Assembly: GCF_025460805.1 (NCBI RefSeq)
Contig: NZ_JAMXFJ010000005.1
Coordinates: 43,551-107,550, forward strand
Length of the DNA: 64,000 nt
Direction of reading: 5' to 3'
Source: Microvirga sesbaniae
GTDB lineage: Bacteria > Pseudomonadota > Alphaproteobacteria > Rhizobiales > Beijerinckiaceae
Part shown: positions 1-8,686 of the stretch, in pieces
Layout of the letters: each line of letters opens with the position of its first letter
How positions within the stretch are numbered: the first letter of the stretch is position 1
Made by a program: the position numbers and the translations under genes
The notes under the pieces: model-generated
The model's database searches: none
What the model saw: only the letters and a program-made list of their open reading frames with translations
Told to the model about the DNA's origin: nothing

Positions 1-79
1 GCGGGGGTGCCCGGTCTGAACCCCAAATGTGCTGTCCATTTTTGGTATTCTCCCGAGGCTCTAGGCTCTCCGCTCACCC

Positions 80-159
80 GTCATGGCCGGGCCTGTCCCG
101 GCCATCCCGATCCCATGAAGCGCCGCGCCTCGAACCGCCGGGACAGAGCCGGTGATGAC
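80..159. repeat. Dispersed palindromic repeat, family 2, copy 1
   Basis: Begins GTCATGGCCGGGCC and ends GCCGGTGATGAC. The first 22 bases (80-101) are an imperfect inverted repeat of the last 22 (138-159), with about four mismatches, and GGCCGGG..CCCGGCC forms an inner hairpin. It lies just after the hemW stop codon. Related copies are at 1444-1530 and 2996-3083. Bases 1-79 hold no gene that I can support. Confidence 0.7.
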
Positions 160-171
160 ATAGGGGTTCCC

Positions 172-1332
172 CTATGCGGCCAGTTCCGCGATCACCGCAT
201 TGAGCACCGGGAAGCCCTTCGGGGTCACGGCGAGGCGTGCCCCGTCATGGCGGACGAGCCCCTCCTCTTCGAGGATCCGCAGGCGCCTCGGGTTGATCGT
301 CCTGCCCGTGAAGGCCTCGAAGCGGCGCGGGTCGACGCCTTCCTTGAGTCGCAACCCCATGAGCAGGAACTCGTCGCCCTCGGCCTCGGAGGTCAACACC
401 TCCTCGTCGACGACGCCGTGGCCCTCGCGCTCCACCAGCTCCAGCCACGTCTCGGGATGCTTCTCGGTCGCGGTGGCGAGCCGCGCGTTGCCGGTCACGA
501 GACGCCCATGGGCGCCCGGGCCGATGCCCGCATATTCGCCGTAGCGCCAGTAGAGCAGGTTATGGCGCGATTCCGCCCCGGGCCTGGCATGATTCGAGAT
601 CTCGTAGGCCGGCAGCCCGTGCTTCGCGCAGACCTCCTGCGTGATGTCGTAGAGGGCGCGGCCCGTCTCCTCGTCCGGCACCGTGATCTTGCCCGCATCG
701 TAGAGGCGCTGGAACCAGGTGCCGGGCTCGATGGTGAGCTGGTAGAGCGAGAGATGCTCGACCGCGTGGGCGATCGCCTGCTCGAGTTCCGCCCCCCAGG
801 CCTGCCGAGTCTGGCCCGGACGGGCGTAGATGAGGTCGAAAGAGTAGCGCTCGAAGATGGCGGCGGCGATCTTCACCGCTCCCAGAGCCTCCTCGACGGA
901 ATGCATGCGCCCGAGCCGCTTGAGATCGGGATCGTTGAGCGCCTGGACGCCGAGCGAGACCCGGTTGATGCCGGCGGCCCGGTAGCCGCGGAAGCGCTCC
1001 GCCTCGACGCTGGTGGGATTGGCCTCGAGCGTCACCTCGGCCCGCGGGTCGATTCCCCAGGCCCCGCCGATGGCGTCGAGGATCGCCCCCACGGTCTCGG
1101 GCCGCATGAGCGAGGGCGTTCCGCCGCCGAAGAAGATGCTCGTGACCGTGCGCCCCGGGATGCGCGAAGCCGTATGGGCGATCTCGCTCCGGAAGGCCGC
1201 CAGGAACCGCTCCTGATCCACCGGCTGGTGGCGGACATGGCTGTTGAAGTCGCAATAGGGGCACTTGGAGGCGCAGAAGGGCCAATGGACATAGATGCCA
1301 AAGCCCACATCGCGCGTCGGATGATCGATCAT
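172..1332 (-). CDS. hemW: HemW, radical SAM heme chaperone-like protein
   Basis: 386 aa. HemW proteins are cytoplasmic radical-SAM proteins related to oxygen-independent coproporphyrinogen III oxidase and are thought to bind and deliver heme. The SAM cluster motif CASKCPYC has cysteines at residues 20, 24 and 27, followed by FFGGGTPSLM, which helps bind SAM. The length matches the family (about 380 aa). The open frame runs another 100 residues upstream, but that part is low-complexity and unlike the family, so I start at the ATG giving MIDHPTRDVGFGIYVHW. It points the same way as rph-rdgB further upstream, but tetR and the DUF2852 gene lie between on the other strand, so it probably has its own promoter. 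The family is clear; the heme-chaperone role rests on homologues. Confidence 0.93.
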   Translation of the reverse strand: MIDHPTRDVGFGIYVHWPFCASKCPYCDFNSHVRHQPVDQERFLAAFRSEIAHTASRIPGRTVTSIFFGGGTPSLMRPETVGAILDAIGGAWGIDPRAEVTLEANPTSVEAERFRGYRAAGINRVSLGVQALNDPDLKRLGRMHSVEEALGAVKIAAAIFERYSFDLIYARPGQTRQAWGAELEQAIAHAVEHLSLYQLTIEPGTWFQRLYDAGKITVPDEETGRALYDITQEVCAKHGLPAYEISNHARPGAESRHNLLYWRYGEYAGIGPGAHGRLVTGNARLATATEKHPETWLELVEREGHGVVDEEVLTSEAEGDEFLLMGLRLKEGVDPRRFEAFTGRTINPRRLRILEEEGLVRHDGARLAVTPKGFPVLNAVIAELAA

Positions 1333-1443
1333 GGGCCGTATATGGCAGGTCGAAGCCCGAACGTCACGGGTGGCGTTGTCGCGCGACAGCGTCGGGTGTG
1401 CGGTGAGGGCGCGATGCGAATCGGGGTCGCGGGACATTACCCT

Positions 1444-1530
1444 GTCATGGCCGGCCGTGTGCCGGCCATAGGGATCGGACGAACGTCGCGACTCAAGCCG
1501 TCGGGATCGCCGGCAAGGCCGGTGACGGCG
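1444..1530. repeat. Dispersed palindromic repeat, family 2, copy 2
   Basis: Begins GTCATGGCCGGCCGTGTGCC and ends GGCCGGTGACGGCG, matching the ends of the copies at 80 and 2996. It sits in the 376-base gap between the divergent hemW and tetR starts (1333-1708). I see no gene in that gap. Confidence 0.6.
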
Positions 1531-1708
1531 TGCGAGGGACGAGGCTGAAGCGCCAGCTCGGTCCGTCGGTGAACAGACGCGGTCTCCGGCCATGAAACTT
1601 TTCTGAACCCGATCACTCACACGGTTGTTCACTCCCAGATCGCCTTCCGTTCTGGTCTCCGCCGGCGCGGAGCCCTAAGATCGGGCGGCAGAGAGTTAGG
1701 AACCCAGC

Positions 1709-2380
1709 ATGCGGCATTGGCGCGGCCCGTTCGACCGGCAGGGCTATCACCACGGCAACCTCAAGGAGGCGCTGATCGAGGCGGCGCAGCGCTTCATTGC
1801 CGAGCGGGGAATCGGCGGATTCACCCTGGCGGACGCCGCCAAGCTGGTCGGGGTCACGCCGGCGGCGCTCTATCGCCATTTCCGCGGCCGGGACGCGCTC
1901 GTGGCCGAGGTCGCCTTCCGCGGCTACGACGAGCTGGCGAAGCGGCTCGGCCGGGCCCTGCAGAGCGAGGGCACGGCGCTGGAGCGCTTCACCCGCATGG
2001 GCGAGGCCTATCTGGCCTTCGCCGAGCAGGAGCCGGGCTTCTACACCGCCATGTTCTCCGCCAAGCCGGCCGAGAGCGACGCGTCCTGCGGGCCGTTCTG
2101 GGCCAAGAGCATCCAGAGCGGGGGCAAGCCGGTGGGCAACGCCTTCGATTTCCTGGTCCAGGCTCTGTCCCAGACCTTCCCGGAGGGCTTCCAGAGCGTC
2201 GATGTCCGGTTCATCGCCATCGAGGTCTGGGCCCTGTCCCACGGCATCGCGACCCTCGACGCCGCGGGCCAGCTGCCGAAGGGCCCCGGCCTGCCGGACA
2301 AGTACGAGCTTTTGCGGGCCGGCGTGCTCGCGCTCGTCCATGGGGCCATGAAGGGCCGGTCCGACGCTTCCGCGAAATAA
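1709..2380 (+). CDS. TetR/AcrR family transcriptional regulator
   Basis: 223 aa. The N-terminal helix-turn-helix (about residues 12-60) reads GYHHGNLKEALIEAA then FTLADAAKLVGVTPAALYRHF, a classical TetR DNA-binding domain. The C-terminal ligand domain resembles the TetR_C_13/WHG type; the effector cannot be read from sequence. The start is the ATG after TTAGGAACCCAGC, a modest ribosome site. The DUF2852 gene follows in the same direction 75 bases later, and that gap holds a perfect 9-bp dyad at 2420-2444, a candidate operator for this or another regulator. It is divergent from hemW. Confidence 0.88.
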   Translation: MRHWRGPFDRQGYHHGNLKEALIEAAQRFIAERGIGGFTLADAAKLVGVTPAALYRHFRGRDALVAEVAFRGYDELAKRLGRALQSEGTALERFTRMGEAYLAFAEQEPGFYTAMFSAKPAESDASCGPFWAKSIQSGGKPVGNAFDFLVQALSQTFPEGFQSVDVRFIAIEVWALSHGIATLDAAGQLPKGPGLPDKYELLRAGVLALVHGAMKGRSDASAK

Positions 2381-2419
2381 TCGGAACACACTCCCTTGAA
2401 AGCGCTAAAATCCATCCGC

Positions 2420-2444
2420 ATGTTAATGTTGTTAGCATTAACAT
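2420..2444. promoter_or_regulatory. Candidate TetR-type operator dyad
   Basis: Perfect inverted repeat ATGTTAATG (2420-2428), 7-base spacer, CATTAACAT (2436-2444), 11 bases before the DUF2852 start. A weak -35 (TTGAAA, 2396-2401) would place the -10 region inside the left arm, so a bound protein would block transcription. The size and symmetry fit TetR operators, but the partner is inferred. Confidence 0.55.
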
Positions 2445-2455
2445 AGGGACCTCCA

Positions 2456-2932
2456 ATGTCTGACTCTGCCTCCGCCGCCTGGAACGCGGGCCCACATGCG
2501 GGCCCCTGGAACAACGGCGCTCACCGCCGCTGCGGGCGCAAGCCCGGACGCGGTCTGGAAATCGTCGGCATCATTCTGGGCTTCATCTTCGTCTGGCCGC
2601 TCGCGCTGGCCTATCTGGTGTGGAAAATGTGTGGATATCCGAAATACGACGAGGCGCGAGCCTTCTTCCGCGACACCTTCGGCCGGGCCAAGGATGATTT
2701 CTTCGCCTCGCGCGGACCGGCCGGCTTCGGCGGCTTCGCCAGCACGGGCAATGCGGCCTTCGACGAGTATCGCCGCAGCGAGCTCGAGCGCCTCGAGCAG
2801 GAGCGCCGCAAGCTCGACGAGGAGGCCCGCGAGTTCAGGAACTTCGTCGAGGAGCTGAAGCGGGCCAAGGACCGCGAGGAGTTCGACGCCTATATGGCCA
2901 GGCGCCGGGGCAACGGCACCACGAACGTCTAA
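2456..2932 (+). CDS. DUF2852 family protein with one membrane segment
   Basis: 158 aa. After a Gly/Trp-rich N-terminus there is one hydrophobic segment (about residues 34-56, VGIILGFIFVWPLALAYLVW), then the conserved KMCGYPKYDEARAFF part and a long charged helix rich in Glu/Arg (about 100-150) that should form a coiled coil. This matches the DUF2852 family of alphaproteobacteria, which has no known function. The ATG at 2456 follows AGGGACCTCCA. A strong terminator follows at 2952. It is probably transcribed from a promoter overlapping the 2420-2444 dyad, separately from tetR. Confidence 0.8.
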   Translation: MSDSASAAWNAGPHAGPWNNGAHRRCGRKPGRGLEIVGIILGFIFVWPLALAYLVWKMCGYPKYDEARAFFRDTFGRAKDDFFASRGPAGFGGFASTGNAAFDEYRRSELERLEQERRKLDEEAREFRNFVEELKRAKDREEFDAYMARRRGNGTTNV

Positions 2933-2951
2933 ATCGACGATCCAAGTCGGT

Positions 2952-2979
2952 GGAGCGCCCTTCGGGGCGCTCCTTCTTT
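2952..2979 (+). terminator. Rho-independent terminator after the DUF2852 gene
   Basis: Perfect 9-bp stem GGAGCGCCC / GGGCGCTCC closed by a TTCG tetraloop (2961-2964) and followed by TTCTTT. Confidence 0.88.
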
Positions 2980-2995
2980 ATGGTCACCTATTTGC

Positions 2996-3083
2996 GTCAT
3001 GGCCGGGCTTGTCACGGCCATCTCGACGGGAAGAAGGCTGCGCTTCAAGAGATCGGGATCACCGGCACGGAGTCGGTGAGGAC
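2996..3083. repeat. Dispersed palindromic repeat, family 2, copy 3
   Basis: Begins GTCATGGCCGGGCTTGTC and ends AGTCGGTGAGGAC, resembling copies at 80 and 1444. It lies between the DUF2852 terminator and the 3' end of rdgB. Confidence 0.6.
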
Positions 3084-3093
3084 GTCGACGGCA

Positions 3094-3735
3094 TCACACC
3101 CGGTGCAGGCAGCCGGCCGCGAGCTTCACGAAGGCGCGGGCCCGGTGGGACAGGCCCTCCGGCTCCGGCTTCGACCAGTCGATGCCGTGCTTCTCCTCCG
3201 AGGAGATCTCCCCGAACGTCTCGGTGAACCCGTCCGGCTGGAACATGGGATCGTAGCCGAAGCCCTTGTCGCCCCGCGGCGGCCAGACGACCTGGCCGAA
3301 GACCCGCCCCTCGAACAGCTCCTCGTGCCCGTCGGGCCAGGCAATGACGAGGGCGGAGACGAAATGAGCCTTCCGGTCCGTCGCCTCGCGCTTCAGCAGC
3401 TCGCGCTCCACCCGCTCCATGGCGGCGTTGAAATCCCGCTTCGGCCCGGCCCAGTCGGCCGTGAACAGGCCCGGCGCGCCGTCGAGCGCATGGACGCACA
3501 GGCCCGAATCGTCGGAGAGCGCCGGCAGGCCCGTGGCGATCGCCGCCGCATGGGCCTTGATGGCGGCGTTCTCGGCGAACATGTGGCCGGTCTCGTCGGG
3601 GACCGGCAGTCCGAGCTCGCCGGCCGACACGGCCTCGACGCCGAAGGGAGCGAGCAGCTCCCGCATCTCGCTGAGCTTGCCCGCGTTGTGGGTCGCGATG
3701 ACGACCTTGCCGGTCAGGGACCGATGGATGTTCAT
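3094..3735 (-). CDS. rdgB: RdgB/HAM1, dITP/XTP pyrophosphatase
   Basis: 213 aa. It hydrolyses non-canonical purine triphosphates (dITP, XTP, ITP) to monophosphates in the cytoplasm and so keeps them out of DNA and RNA. Family motifs are present in order: [11 protein letters not shown] near the N-terminus, [18 protein letters not shown] with the catalytic acids at about residues 75-90, [11 protein letters not shown] at about 160, and SHRARAF near the C-terminus. The ATG overlaps the rph stop codon in an ATGA, so translation is probably coupled to rph. Length is normal. Confidence 0.95.
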   Translation of the reverse strand: MNIHRSLTGKVVIATHNAGKLSEMRELLAPFGVEAVSAGELGLPVPDETGHMFAENAAIKAHAAAIATGLPALSDDSGLCVHALDGAPGLFTADWAGPKRDFNAAMERVERELLKREATDRKAHFVSALVIAWPDGHEELFEGRVFGQVVWPPRGDKGFGYDPMFQPDGFTETFGEISSEEKHGIDWSKPEPEGLSHRARAFVKLAAGCLHRV

Positions 3736-4445
3736 GCCACCGCCTTCTTCTGCAGGTCGACCAGCTGCGCCACGCCGGCCTTGGCGAGCCGCAGGAGCCC
3801 CAGGAACTCCTCCTCGGAGAACGGCTTGCCCTCGGCCGTGCCCTGAACCTCGACAATGCCGCCCGAGCCCGTGATCACGAAATTGGCGTCCGTCTCGGCG
3901 GCCGAGTCCTCCGCATAGTCGAGATCGAGCACCGGCTGGCCCTGATAGATCCCGCAGGAGATGGCAGCGACCGGCTCCCGCAGGGGGTTGATCGAGATGA
4001 TCGAGCGGTTCTGCATCCAGGTGAAGCATTCGTGCAGGGCCACCCAGGCGCCCGTGATCGAGGCGGTGCGGGTGCCGCCATCGGCCTGGATCACGTCGCA
4101 ATCGACCACGATCTGCTTCTCGCCGATGGCCGGCAGGTTGACGACGGCCCGGAGCGAGCGGCCGATCAGGCGCTGGATCTCCTGGGTGCGCCCGGACGGC
4201 TTGCCGGAATTGACCTCGCGGCGGGTGCGCTCGTGCGTGGCGCGGGGCAGCATGGAATATTCCGCCGTCACCCAGCCCCGGCCGGTGCCGCGCAGCCACG
4301 GCGGCCCCTTTTCCTCGAGAGAGGCCGTGCAGATCACCTTGGTGTTGCCGAAGGAGACCAGGCAGGAGCCTTCCGCATAGCGCGCCACACCCCGCTCCAG
4401 GGTGACGGGACGCAGTTCGTCGGGGGCGCGTTTGGACGGACGCAT
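3732..4445 (-). CDS. rph: Ribonuclease PH
   Basis: 237 aa. This phosphorolytic 3'-5' exoribonuclease trims tRNA 3' ends. The sequence starts [19 protein letters not shown] and contains the family blocks [31 protein letters not shown] and [19 protein letters not shown]. The frame is open 24 codons further upstream, but the ATG at 4445 has AGGAG nine bases before it and gives the family's usual N-terminus. It is first in an rph-rdgB pair (4-base overlap) and divergent from hrcA, a neighbourhood common in Rhizobiales. Confidence 0.96.
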   Translation of the reverse strand: MRPSKRAPDELRPVTLERGVARYAEGSCLVSFGNTKVICTASLEEKGPPWLRGTGRGWVTAEYSMLPRATHERTRREVNSGKPSGRTQEIQRLIGRSLRAVVNLPAIGEKQIVVDCDVIQADGGTRTASITGAWVALHECFTWMQNRSIISINPLREPVAAISCGIYQGQPVLDLDYAEDSAAETDANFVITGSGGIVEVQGTAEGKPFSEEEFLGLLRLAKAGVAQLVDLQKKAVA

Positions 4446-4594
4446 GGCGGGTTTCTCCTGAAAGCTCGTGCGATTCCCCGCCTGTTTGGAGCCGCAGGAC
4501 GGTTTAGGCAAGCGCAAGGGTTGCTTAAAGGGCGTCGGATCCGCACATAATACTGACTTGCAGGGTGGAACTGTGAGAGCGTAGAACCCTTCGG

Positions 4595-5686
4595 ATGCAT
4601 CCTACCGGTCCCTTTTCCCATCTGCCGGAAACCCGCGCCATCGCGGAGCTGAACGACCGTTCCCGCGAAATCTTCCGGCAGATCGTCGAGAGCTACCTCG
4701 TCACCGGCGAGCCGGTGGGCTCGCGCCATCTCTCGCGCATTCTGCCGATGACGCTCTCCCCCGCATCGATCCGCAACGTGATGGCGGACCTCGAGGCGGC
4801 CGGCCTGATCTTCGCGCCCCACACGAGCGCCGGACGGCTGCCGACCGAGACAGGCCTGCGTTTCTTCGTCGACGCCATGATGGAGATCGGCGACGTCACC
4901 TCCGAGGAGCGCTCGAGCATCGAGGCGCAGATGCGGGCGGCTGCTTCCGGCCATACCCTGGAAACGGCCCTGGCCGAGGCCTCCACGCTCCTGTCTGGCG
5001 TCTCGCGCGGCGCCGGCGTCGTGGTGACGTCCAAGTCCAATGCACGCCTCAAGCACATCGAATTCGTGCGTCTCGACCCGAGCCGGGCCCTGGTGGTCCT
5101 CGTCTCCGAGGACGGCTCGGTGGAAAACCGCCTCCTCGACCTGCCGGCGGGCCTGCCGGCGGGCGCCCTGGTCGAGGCCGGGAACTTTCTCAATGCCCGC
5201 ATCCAGGGCAAGACCCTCGGCGACGTGAAGCGCGAGATCCAGACCCGCCGCGAGGAGATGGAGCGCGAGCTCGATGCGCTGACCGCCAGGCTCGTGGAGG
5301 CGGGGCTCGCCACCACGGCCGGGCCGGCGGATTCCCGCCAGCTCATCGTGCGCGGCCAGGCCAACCTCCTCGACGACCTGAAGGCCGCCGAGGATCTGGA
5401 GCGCATCCGCCTGCTCTTCTCGGACCTGGAGACCCAGACCGACGTGATCGACCTCCTGAGCCGGGCCGAAGGCGGCGAAGGGGTGCGCATCTTCATCGGC
5501 TCGGAGAACAAGCTGTTTTCGCTCTCCGGCTCGTCGATGATCGCCGCTCCCTTCCGGGACGGCAGCCAGAAGATCGTCGGAGTTCTGGGCGTCATCGGCC
5601 CGACCCGGCTCAACTACGCCCGCATTGTCCCGATGGTCGATTACACCGCCAAGGTGATCACCCGCATCCTGGAGCGTGGCCGGTAA
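4595..5686 (+). CDS. hrcA: HrcA, heat-inducible transcription repressor
   Basis: 363 aa. HrcA binds CIRCE operators at groE/dnaK-type promoters and is kept active by GroEL. The N-terminal winged helix (about residues 15-80) includes [20 protein letters not shown] and the conserved [17 protein letters not shown] and [17 protein letters not shown] blocks. The C-terminal GAF-like region ends in [18 protein letters not shown], typical of the family. No CIRCE element is visible in front of it. grpE, which often follows hrcA, is not next to it here; an unrelated secreted protein follows instead. Confidence 0.95.
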   Translation: MHPTGPFSHLPETRAIAELNDRSREIFRQIVESYLVTGEPVGSRHLSRILPMTLSPASIRNVMADLEAAGLIFAPHTSAGRLPTETGLRFFVDAMMEIGDVTSEERSSIEAQMRAAASGHTLETALAEASTLLSGVSRGAGVVVTSKSNARLKHIEFVRLDPSRALVVLVSEDGSVENRLLDLPAGLPAGALVEAGNFLNARIQGKTLGDVKREIQTRREEMERELDALTARLVEAGLATTAGPADSRQLIVRGQANLLDDLKAAEDLERIRLLFSDLETQTDVIDLLSRAEGGEGVRIFIGSENKLFSLSGSSMIAAPFRDGSQKIVGVLGVIGPTRLNYARIVPMVDYTAKVITRILERGR

Positions 5687-5810
5687 AGCGCGACCGCCGC
5701 TCCGCCCTCATGCTCGGTCCGCCACGTTGCCAGGGAACCATCCCCGTCTGACGCGTTAACCCTCCTGTCCGCACATGCGGCCAATGTTCCTACCAATGGA
5801 GGAGGTTTCC

Positions 5811-6212
5811 TTGAAGACAGCAGCGATCATCGCCGGCGTCGGCCTCATGATGCTCGGCACCGTAGCCCAGGCCCAGACCAGCGGCACCCCCGGTTCGCCC
5901 TTCCCGAACGCCGCCCCGCACGAAGTCCAGATGATCAACGGCGTGCCCTGCCGGACCATTCTCGACCGCGAGAGCAACACGCGCGTCCCGGTCCAGTGCG
6001 CCAGCCAGGCCGGCATGATCGGCATGGACCCGACGACCACCGGCAGCGTTCTCGTCGCCCCGAGGGCCGCCGGGGCTCCGGTCTCCGGCACGCCGGCCTC
6101 CGCCTTCCCGACGGCCGCCCCCCACGAGATCCGGGTCATCAACGGTGTGCCTTGCCGCACCGTCCTGGTCCAGGGCACCGACCAGCGCGTTCCCGTCGAG
6201 TGCGCCCGGTAA
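5811..6212 (+). CDS. Small secreted protein made of two tandem repeats
   Basis: 133 aa, function unknown. I choose the TTG start because GGAGGAGG lies five bases upstream and it gives a clean signal peptide (MKTAAIIAGVGLMMLGTVAQA, cut near residues 21-22). An upstream ATG would add an unlikely charged leader. The mature protein is two copies of a 41-residue module (residues 24-64 and 92-132). I count 27 identical positions, including INGVPCRT and RVPV.CA. Each copy has two cysteines (47/63 and 115/131), which could pair in the periplasm. A GGAAC-N15-CGTT sequence lies 54 bases before the start, one base short of the usual EcfG spacing. A hairpin without a T-tract follows (6231-6256). Confidence 0.72.
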   Translation: MKTAAIIAGVGLMMLGTVAQAQTSGTPGSPFPNAAPHEVQMINGVPCRTILDRESNTRVPVQCASQAGMIGMDPTTTGSVLVAPRAAGAPVSGTPASAFPTAAPHEIRVINGVPCRTVLVQGTDQRVPVECAR

Positions 6213-6230
6213 GCGTCCCATGCGTCGACA

Positions 6231-6256
6231 GGCGCGGACGGCCTGTTCCGCGCCTG
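6231..6256. terminator. Hairpin after the duplicated secreted protein gene
   Basis: Perfect 9-bp inverted repeat AGGCGCGGA / TCCGCGCCT with an 8-base loop. There is no T-tract, so termination is uncertain. The rest of 6213-6548 shows no gene; the lepA promoter must lie there. Confidence 0.4.
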
Positions 6257-6548
6257 CCCCCGTTCCTCGCTGAGTGCGAGGCCCGCTCCGACCGGGACAC
6301 GATGGCGGGAATGCTCCCCGCCGGTCGGCCGATCAGACCGAAACCATCCCATTCAAGCCTCCTGCCAGGCCCGTAGAGCCTCGTCCGGGCGGCCCGATCC
6401 GGGAGCCCCGGGCCGGAGACACGCCCGTTTTGCCGCGCCCGAGGGCCGACCATGGGACGGTCCTCTGCCGGCACGCGACACCAGCCTCCCTTGGCTTTGG
6501 GGGGCCACCCTGCTATTGCGGCCTGAACCTTCCTATATCAGCAGAATT

Positions 6549-8354
6549 ATGACCGCTCGCACCTTCGACAACATCCGCAACTTCTCCATCGTGGCCCATA
6601 TCGACCACGGCAAGTCGACGCTCGCCGACCGCCTGATCCAGACCACGGGGGCGCTCTCCGCCCGTGAGATGACGGAGCAGGTGCTCGACAACATGGACAT
6701 CGAGCGTGAGCGCGGCATCACGATCAAGGCCCAGACCGTGCGCCTCGACTACAAGGCGCAGGACGGCAAGACCTACATCCTGAACCTCATGGACACCCCC
6801 GGGCATGTGGACTTCGCCTACGAGGTCTCGCGTTCGCTCGCCGCCTGCGAGGGCTCCCTGCTGGTGGTCGACGCCTCGCAGGGCGTAGAGGCCCAGACGC
6901 TCGCCAACGTCTACCAGGCCATCGACGCCAACCACGAGATCGTGCCGGTCCTCAACAAGATCGACCTGCCCGCCGCCGATCCCGACCGGATCAAGGAGCA
7001 GATCGAGGAGGTGATCGGCATCGACGCCTCGGACGCGGTGCCGATCTCGGCCAAGACCGGCCTCAACATCGAGGGCGTCCTGGAGGCCATCGTCCAGAAG
7101 CTGCCGCCCCCGAAGGGCGACCCGGATGCGCCGCTCAAGGCCCTCCTGGTCGATTCCTGGTACGACGCCTATCTCGGCGTGGTGGTGCTGGTGCGCATTG
7201 TCGACGGCACGATGAAGAAGGGCCAGACCATCAAGATGATGGGCACCGGCGCCGCCTATTCCCTCGACCGCGTCGGCGTATTCTCGCCGAAGATGACCGA
7301 ACTGGCCCAGCTCGGCCCCGGCGAGGTCGGCTTCTTCACCGCCTCCATCAAGGAAGTGGCCGACACCCGCGTCGGCGACACCATCACGGACGACCGCAAG
7401 CCCACCGCCGAGGCGCTGCCCGGCTTCAAGCCCGTGCAGCCGGTGGTGTTCTGCGGCCTCTTCCCGGTCGACGCCGCCGAGTTCGAGAACCTGCGCGCCG
7501 CCATGGGCAAGCTGCGCCTCAACGACGCCAGCTTCTCCTACGAGATGGAAACCTCCGCGGCCCTTGGCTTCGGATTCCGCTGCGGCTTCCTCGGCCTGCT
7601 GCATCTCGAGATCATCCAGGAGCGCCTGGAGCGCGAGTTCAACCTCGACCTCATCTCGACGGCTCCGTCCGTGGTCTATCATCTCAAGCTGCGCGACGGT
7701 TCGACCATCGAGCTGCACAACCCGGCCGACATGCCGGACGTGATGAAGATCGAGAGCATCGAGGAGCCGTGGATCCGCGCCACCATCCTCACGCCGGACG
7801 ATTATCTCGGGTCCGTCCTCAAGCTCTGCCAGGAGCGGCGCGGCATCCAGATCGACCTCAACTATGTCGGCAAGCGCGCCATGGTGGTCTACGACCTGCC
7901 GCTCAACGAGGTCGTGTTCGATTTCTACGACCGCCTGAAGTCGATTTCGAAGGGCTACGCCTCCTTCGACTACCACATCTCCGACTATCGCGAAGGCGAC
8001 CTGGTGAAGATGTCGGTGCTCGTCAACGGCGAGCCTGTCGATGCCCTCTCCATGCTGGTCCACCGCGACCGGGCCGAGGGTCGCGGCCGCGCCATGTGCG
8101 AGAAGCTCAAGGAACTCATCCCGCCGCACATGTTCCAGATCCCCGTGCAGGCCGCGATCGGGGGCAAGATCATCGCCCGCGAGACCATTCGGGCTCTGCG
8201 CAAGGACGTGACGGCCAAGTGCTACGGCGGCGACGCAAGCCGCAAACGCAAGCTGCTCGACAAGCAGAAGGAAGGCAAGAAGAGGATGCGCCAGTTCGGC
8301 AAGGTCGACATCCCGCAGGAAGCCTTCATCGCTGCCCTGAAGATGGACACCTAG
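6549..8354 (+). CDS. lepA: Elongation factor 4 (LepA)
   Basis: 601 aa, the usual family length. This is a ribosome-associated translational GTPase. The P-loop AHIDHGKST is at residues 16-24, followed by [14 protein letters not shown] (switch region), DTPGHVDF and NKIDLP. Domains II and III follow, and the family-specific C-terminal domain ends with [17 protein letters not shown]. The frame is open from a TTG 11 codons upstream, but the ATG gives the standard [21 protein letters not shown] start. The TAG stop codon lies in the edge of a dispersed repeat (8351-8404), and a strong terminator follows. Confidence 0.97.
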   Translation: MTARTFDNIRNFSIVAHIDHGKSTLADRLIQTTGALSAREMTEQVLDNMDIERERGITIKAQTVRLDYKAQDGKTYILNLMDTPGHVDFAYEVSRSLAACEGSLLVVDASQGVEAQTLANVYQAIDANHEIVPVLNKIDLPAADPDRIKEQIEEVIGIDASDAVPISAKTGLNIEGVLEAIVQKLPPPKGDPDAPLKALLVDSWYDAYLGVVVLVRIVDGTMKKGQTIKMMGTGAAYSLDRVGVFSPKMTELAQLGPGEVGFFTASIKEVADTRVGDTITDDRKPTAEALPGFKPVQPVVFCGLFPVDAAEFENLRAAMGKLRLNDASFSYEMETSAALGFGFRCGFLGLLHLEIIQERLEREFNLDLISTAPSVVYHLKLRDGSTIELHNPADMPDVMKIESIEEPWIRATILTPDDYLGSVLKLCQERRGIQIDLNYVGKRAMVVYDLPLNEVVFDFYDRLKSISKGYASFDYHISDYREGDLVKMSVLVNGEPVDALSMLVHRDRAEGRGRAMCEKLKELIPPHMFQIPVQAAIGGKIIARETIRALRKDVTAKCYGGDASRKRKLLDKQKEGKKRMRQFGKVDIPQEAFIAALKMDT

Positions 8355-8404
8355 AGCATCGGACGGATCCCAAAAGTGCAAGTCCACTTTTCACGTCCGA
8401 TGCT
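8351..8404. repeat. Dispersed palindromic repeat, family 1, element A
   Basis: CTAG then AGCATCGGACG (8355-8365), mirrored exactly by CGTCCGATGCT (8394-8404), with an inner inverted repeat AAAAGTG (8372-8378) / CACTTTT (8385-8391). The first TAG is the lepA stop codon. The nested-hairpin structure resembles RIME-type elements of Rhizobiales (recalled, not searched). Confidence 0.75.
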
Positions 8405-8446
8405 TTAGAAGGAACAGCCGTCGAGGCTTCTTCCGCACAATGTTCA

Positions 8447-8481
8447 GGCCCGGCTTGCAACCAAGCCGGGCCTTTCATTTT
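8447..8481 (+). terminator. Rho-independent terminator of lepA
   Basis: Perfect 11-bp stem GGCCCGGCTTG / CAAGCCGGGCC with a CAAC loop, followed by TTTCATTTTG. Confidence 0.85.
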
Positions 8482-8686
8482 GTCGCTGCACTGCAGCAGC
8501 AAAGGCTGGAACCTGCCCTCCGCCCCAGAGTTCAACTCAGCGCGGGGCTCTGGTCTCTTTCAATGATCGATGGATGAAGAACGGGGTCTTCCGACGCCGG
8601 GCTTCGGCACGTCCATGGGTGCAAGGGGCCGCATCTTTCCGCACGCTGCACATCCGAGCCACAGGATCTCGTTCGAAGGAGAACCC

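Noticed and set aside
7..1548. Very long plus-strand open frame across hemW
   Set aside because: It is the shadow of hemW in high-GC DNA; no family features and Arg/Gly/Ala-rich composition. The same applies to long frames opposite lepA, cysT, cysN, cysJ/cysI and the sugar ABC genes.
4446..4594. CIRCE operator for HrcA in the rph-hrcA gap
   Set aside because: No TTAGCACTC/GAGTGCTAA dyad is visible. HrcA likely acts at groE elsewhere.
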